The position numbers and the translations under genes were made by a program. Below are positions 13,618 through 15,194 of a stretch of 15,194 nucleotides of DNA, in pieces (the stretch's first letter is position 1; each line of letters starts with the position of its first letter). Below the pieces are notes generated by a model, which was given only the letters and a program-made list of their open reading frames with translations, ran no database searches and was not told where the DNA came from. The stretch lies in contig MLAV02000031.1 of NCBI GenBank assembly GCA_001870995.2, forward strand, positions 1 to 15,194. The letters run 5' to 3'. Origin of the DNA: Chitinophaga sp. CB10. Lineage in GTDB: Bacteria > Bacteroidota > Bacteroidia > Chitinophagales > Chitinophagaceae.

Positions 13618-13646
13618 GTTAATTGTTCCTATAGTCTGTAATTAAC
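13618..13646 (+). terminator. Weak hairpin GTTAATT/AATTAAC with short T-run
   Basis: GTTAATT (13618-13624) pairs with AATTAAC (13640-13646), 15-nt loop, followed by TTTTT on the plus strand. The stem is AT-only apart from one pair, so any terminator function would be weak. It lies about 50 bases after the strong hairpin and might end a small transcript. Confidence 0.25.
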
Positions 13647-13902
13647 TTTTTAACGGTATATGTACGGCTATCAGCAGGTAACGGTTCAGTAATCACTTTC
13701 ACTTTCAATAGGGATTTTCGCCGGAGTGGACTAACGAGTTATAAACGCAATTGATTTTTTAAAAAATCATAATAAAAGAGTATCTTAGAAGCAGACAGTA
13801 CAATTACAATTTCGGTAGCTCCAAAATCTTGATAAGTTGAAATTATATGTTATTAAATCAGAACTTTCAAATTCATTTAATTAACTCCCTAAACACTGGA
13901 AA

Positions 13903-14334
13903 ATGAAATCCAAAATCATTTTACTTTTCGCATTACTTTTTACATTTGTTGCAGGTAATGCAGCAGCACAACAAAAATTTTACAACTTATACATTGATAA
14001 GTTAATAATGCACCAAACCCCACAATCCGGAACTTGGCTTTTTTGTTTTCAGGCAAAGTCGGAGTCTGAATCTGAAGGTGTATTCCATATTCCAGATAGA
14101 ACTTATGAGAAAGACGGTATTACCATTGACATGAAATTAAAATTGGCAGATGTAGTTCGTGGAGAAAAAGTCTCCTTTAAATGTAGATTAGATGATGATG
14201 AGGCAGATGTGTGTGCAGAATCTGCAGAGGATAAAAGTAATGGAGATTTTTTTGCTAAAATGGAGGGATCCAAGCAATATTCATTTGACGATTGGTCTTA
14301 CACAATATATTGGCACCTTGAAGAAGCTAAATAA
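13903..14334 (+). CDS. Secreted protein of unknown function
   Basis: 143 residues with a clear Sec signal peptide: MKSK, a hydrophobic core (IILLFALLFTFVAG) and a likely cut after NAAA (about residue 22), leaving QQKFYNLY. There is no lipobox, so the mature protein of about 120 residues is periplasmic or released. It alternates short strands and acidic turns (LDDDEADVCAESAEDKS) and is likely beta-rich. Three Cys remain in the mature part (Cys48, Cys94, Cys104), enough for one disulfide. The C-terminal YSFDDWSYTIYWHLEE is aromatic and acidic. No family recognised. It precedes two other small genes on the same strand; such sets are common among immunity or cargo genes in accessory DNA, but nothing proves that here. 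Confidence 0.7.
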   Translation: MKSKIILLFALLFTFVAGNAAAQQKFYNLYIDKLIMHQTPQSGTWLFCFQAKSESESEGVFHIPDRTYEKDGITIDMKLKLADVVRGEKVSFKCRLDDDEADVCAESAEDKSNGDFFAKMEGSKQYSFDDWSYTIYWHLEEAK

Positions 14335-14340
14335 CAGTTG

Positions 14341-14375
14341 ATTCACAGAAAGATTTAGGAGTTTTTTTTGTGAAT
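14341..14375. repeat. Inverted repeat ATTCACA/TGTGAAT between two genes
   Basis: ATTCACA (14341-14347) and TGTGAAT (14369-14375) match perfectly around a 21-nt loop that contains a T8 run. Placed 7 bases after the stop of the secreted protein gene and about 70 bases before the next start, it could be a weak terminator or an operator for the downstream gene. Confidence 0.3.
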
Positions 14376-14445
14376 TGTACTGTCTTCGCCTTCGATAATT
14401 ACTGGATTCTTTGAGTAAAGTTTAGCCACCGATAAAACTTTTTTT

Positions 14446-14838
14446 ATGATTGATAAACAGCAAATTGACAGACAATTCGATGTCGGATTAAATCTTCTGG
14501 AGCGAAGAAAATATCCAGAGGCCCTAGAGATTTTCGATGAGATAATTACCAAATTAGAAGATTTCCAGGACAACGAGGATTATAAAATTACCTACGAATC
14601 TTCTTTCAACAATAGAGGCATGGCCAGATGTAAAATTGCCATTTCACAAAAAGATATCAATCTTTATGAAAAGGGCTTAGATGATTTCAAAAAATCGCTG
14701 GAACTTTCTGGTTATGCTGAAGATGAATTAGCCAGAACATCGCTCTTTTCCTGGCAGAATATTCAATACAGTACTAAAGAAATGCAGGTTTTTGAAAGAG
14801 CTGTTGGCGATGGCTTACAAGCTCAAGACCAAAGTTAA
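14446..14838 (+). CDS. Small TPR-repeat protein
   Basis: 130 residues, cytoplasmic, no signal. Residues 8-41 (RQFDVGLNLLERRKYPEALE, then IFDEIITKLE) fit one TPR: the small-residue/large-residue pattern with GLNLLERRKYPEALEIFDE. Residues 52-90 (NNRGMARCKIA, then KGLDDFKKSLEL) fit a second, less regular one. TPRs bind other proteins, so it may be an adaptor or an immunity-type partner. The C-terminal part after 95 is not obviously repeated. The start ATG follows a T7 run. It is followed after about 7 bases by a terminator, so its transcript ends there. The TPR call is by pattern; function unknown. Confidence 0.65.
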   Translation: MIDKQQIDRQFDVGLNLLERRKYPEALEIFDEIITKLEDFQDNEDYKITYESSFNNRGMARCKIAISQKDINLYEKGLDDFKKSLELSGYAEDELARTSLFSWQNIQYSTKEMQVFERAVGDGLQAQDQS

Positions 14839-14844
14839 TATTAC

Positions 14845-14887
14845 TTATATCCCTATAATTCTATTGATGGGGATATAAACCTTTTTT
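14845..14887 (+). terminator. Rho-independent terminator
   Basis: TTATATCCC (14845-14853) pairs perfectly with GGGATATAA (14870-14878), 16-nt loop, followed by CC and a T6 run on the plus strand (14882-14887). It lies just after the TPR gene stop and separates it from the next gene. Confidence 0.7.
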
Positions 14888-14909
14888 GTAAACTTATCGA
14901 ATACACGTT

Positions 14910-15164
14910 ATGGAGAAATTATTAGCCAACAAAGGGATAAACATCGTAACACATAATATTGAGTGGGAAAAAGGTGAACTTTTTGAACGTTTTCTATTTA
15001 CCGACAAGATGGCCGAAAAAAACATTTTCATATATGCCTATGATGAAAAATCTGTTGGTGAAGCTCCATTTGAATCAGAAGAGGACGATGACAATGACGA
15101 AGCGCAGTTTTCTGGGGACTGTCTCACAAAGTGTGTAAACTTTAAAACCGGGGAATCAAATTGA
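14910..15164 (+). CDS. Small acidic protein of unknown function
   Basis: 84 residues, cytoplasmic. It opens MEKLLANKGINIVTHNIEWEK, has a hydrophobic strand pair in the middle (NIFIYAYDEK) and a strongly acidic stretch (FESEEDDDNDEAQF, about 54-67), followed by a CLTKC pair (71-75) near the end. The net charge is very negative, as in DNA mimics and many immunity proteins, but this alone shows nothing about function. The start ATG at 14910 follows the terminator after the TPR gene, so it has its own promoter or is part of a longer transcript. No family recognised. Confidence 0.55.
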   Translation: MEKLLANKGINIVTHNIEWEKGELFERFLFTDKMAEKNIFIYAYDEKSVGEAPFESEEDDDNDEAQFSGDCLTKCVNFKTGESN

Positions 15165-15190
15165 TAATTATATTCTCACCCTTTTATCAA
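15161..15190. terminator. Inverted repeat TTGATAA/TTATCAA after the last gene
   Basis: TTGATAA (15161-15167, covering the stop codon) pairs with TTATCAA (15184-15190) around a 16-nt loop. It may be the terminator of the preceding gene, but it is AT-only, and the window ends before any T-run could be seen. Confidence 0.3.
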
Positions 15191-15194
15191 ATAT

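Larger units (their letters stand above)
12983..13902. other. 920-bp AT-rich gene-free stretch with several hairpins
   Basis: No reading frame on either strand looks like a protein. Direct repeats: TTTTGGCAT at 13201-13209 and 13218-13226, and CTTCTATTT at 13231-13239 and 13242-13250. Hairpins cluster at 13467-13646. A 16-base palindrome, GATTTTTTAAAAAATC, lies near 13754-13769. The last 100 bases are probably the promoter and leader of the 13903 gene, but no clear -7 element is seen. It could hold a structured RNA, a regulatory region or decayed DNA left by the event that truncated the cyclase. Confidence 0.5.

Noticed and set aside
13000..13900. A retron or other reverse-transcriptase system
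   Set aside because: Hairpins are present but no reverse transcriptase gene is visible in the window.
9685..15194. An integrase or conjugation gene for the presumed element
   Set aside because: None of the genes here has the R-H-R-Y pattern of tyrosine recombinases or any conjugation motif; if present, they lie to the right of the window.
1..15194. CRISPR array or rRNA genes
   Set aside because: No regularly spaced repeat array and no rRNA-like sequence was seen.

Overview
The window looks like chromosomal DNA from a Bacteroidota bacterium, probably of the Chitinophaga type. The evidence is a SusC/SusD outer-membrane pair, an ECF sigma factor next to a membrane-anchored proline-rich partner, several SpII lipoproteins, A-rich leaders in place of strong Shine-Dalgarno sites, and fragments of the Bacteroidota-type S8 peptidase. 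No database search was possible; family names rest on recognised motifs.

Layout. (1) 1-265: edge of an insertion sequence, probably IS256 family, reading off the left end. It abuts a short broken reading frame that may be an IS110-type transposase tail. (2) 265-1718: two divergent lipoprotein genes, one lipocalin-like and one of unknown function, separated by a nested inverted repeat. (3) 1744-8512: a co-oriented nutrient-uptake locus: ECF sigma factor, putative anti-sigma-like membrane protein (1-base overlap), SusC-like TonB-dependent transporter and SusD-like lipoprotein. The sigma gene has an apparent one-base lesion at its 5' end. (4) 8652-9426: gene debris, the N-terminus of a second ECF sigma factor followed by an internal piece of an S8 (subtilisin-like) peptidase. 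It has the catalytic His block but lacks the Asp and Ser blocks. (5) 9443-9553: a strong hairpin terminator next to the 3' end of a tRNA (tRNA-Phe-like, minus strand) with no tRNA body. I read this as the left attachment site of an integrated element extending rightward beyond the window. (6) 9685-15194: accessory DNA, clearly AT-richer from about 11.4 kb. It holds a small membrane protein, a 478-residue protein with two CCxLH motifs, a Pycsar anti-phage effector (PycTM type) translationally coupled to a truncated uridylate/cytidylate cyclase gene, two small minus-strand genes, about 920 bp without a gene but rich in hairpins, and three small plus-strand genes ending near the right edge.

How they work together. 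In region 3 the sigma factor, its membrane partner and the SusC/SusD pair plausibly form a substrate-responsive import unit; the substrate cannot be read from the sequence, though the peptidase remnant hints at peptides. In region 6 the Pycsar pair would sense phage by making a cyclic pyrimidine nucleotide that opens the membrane effector. Here the cyclase stops just after its first metal-binding Asp, so the system looks broken or the effector is an orphan. The most interesting items are the disrupted Pycsar operon, the tRNA-derived island boundary, the CCxLH protein and the structured gene-free stretch.
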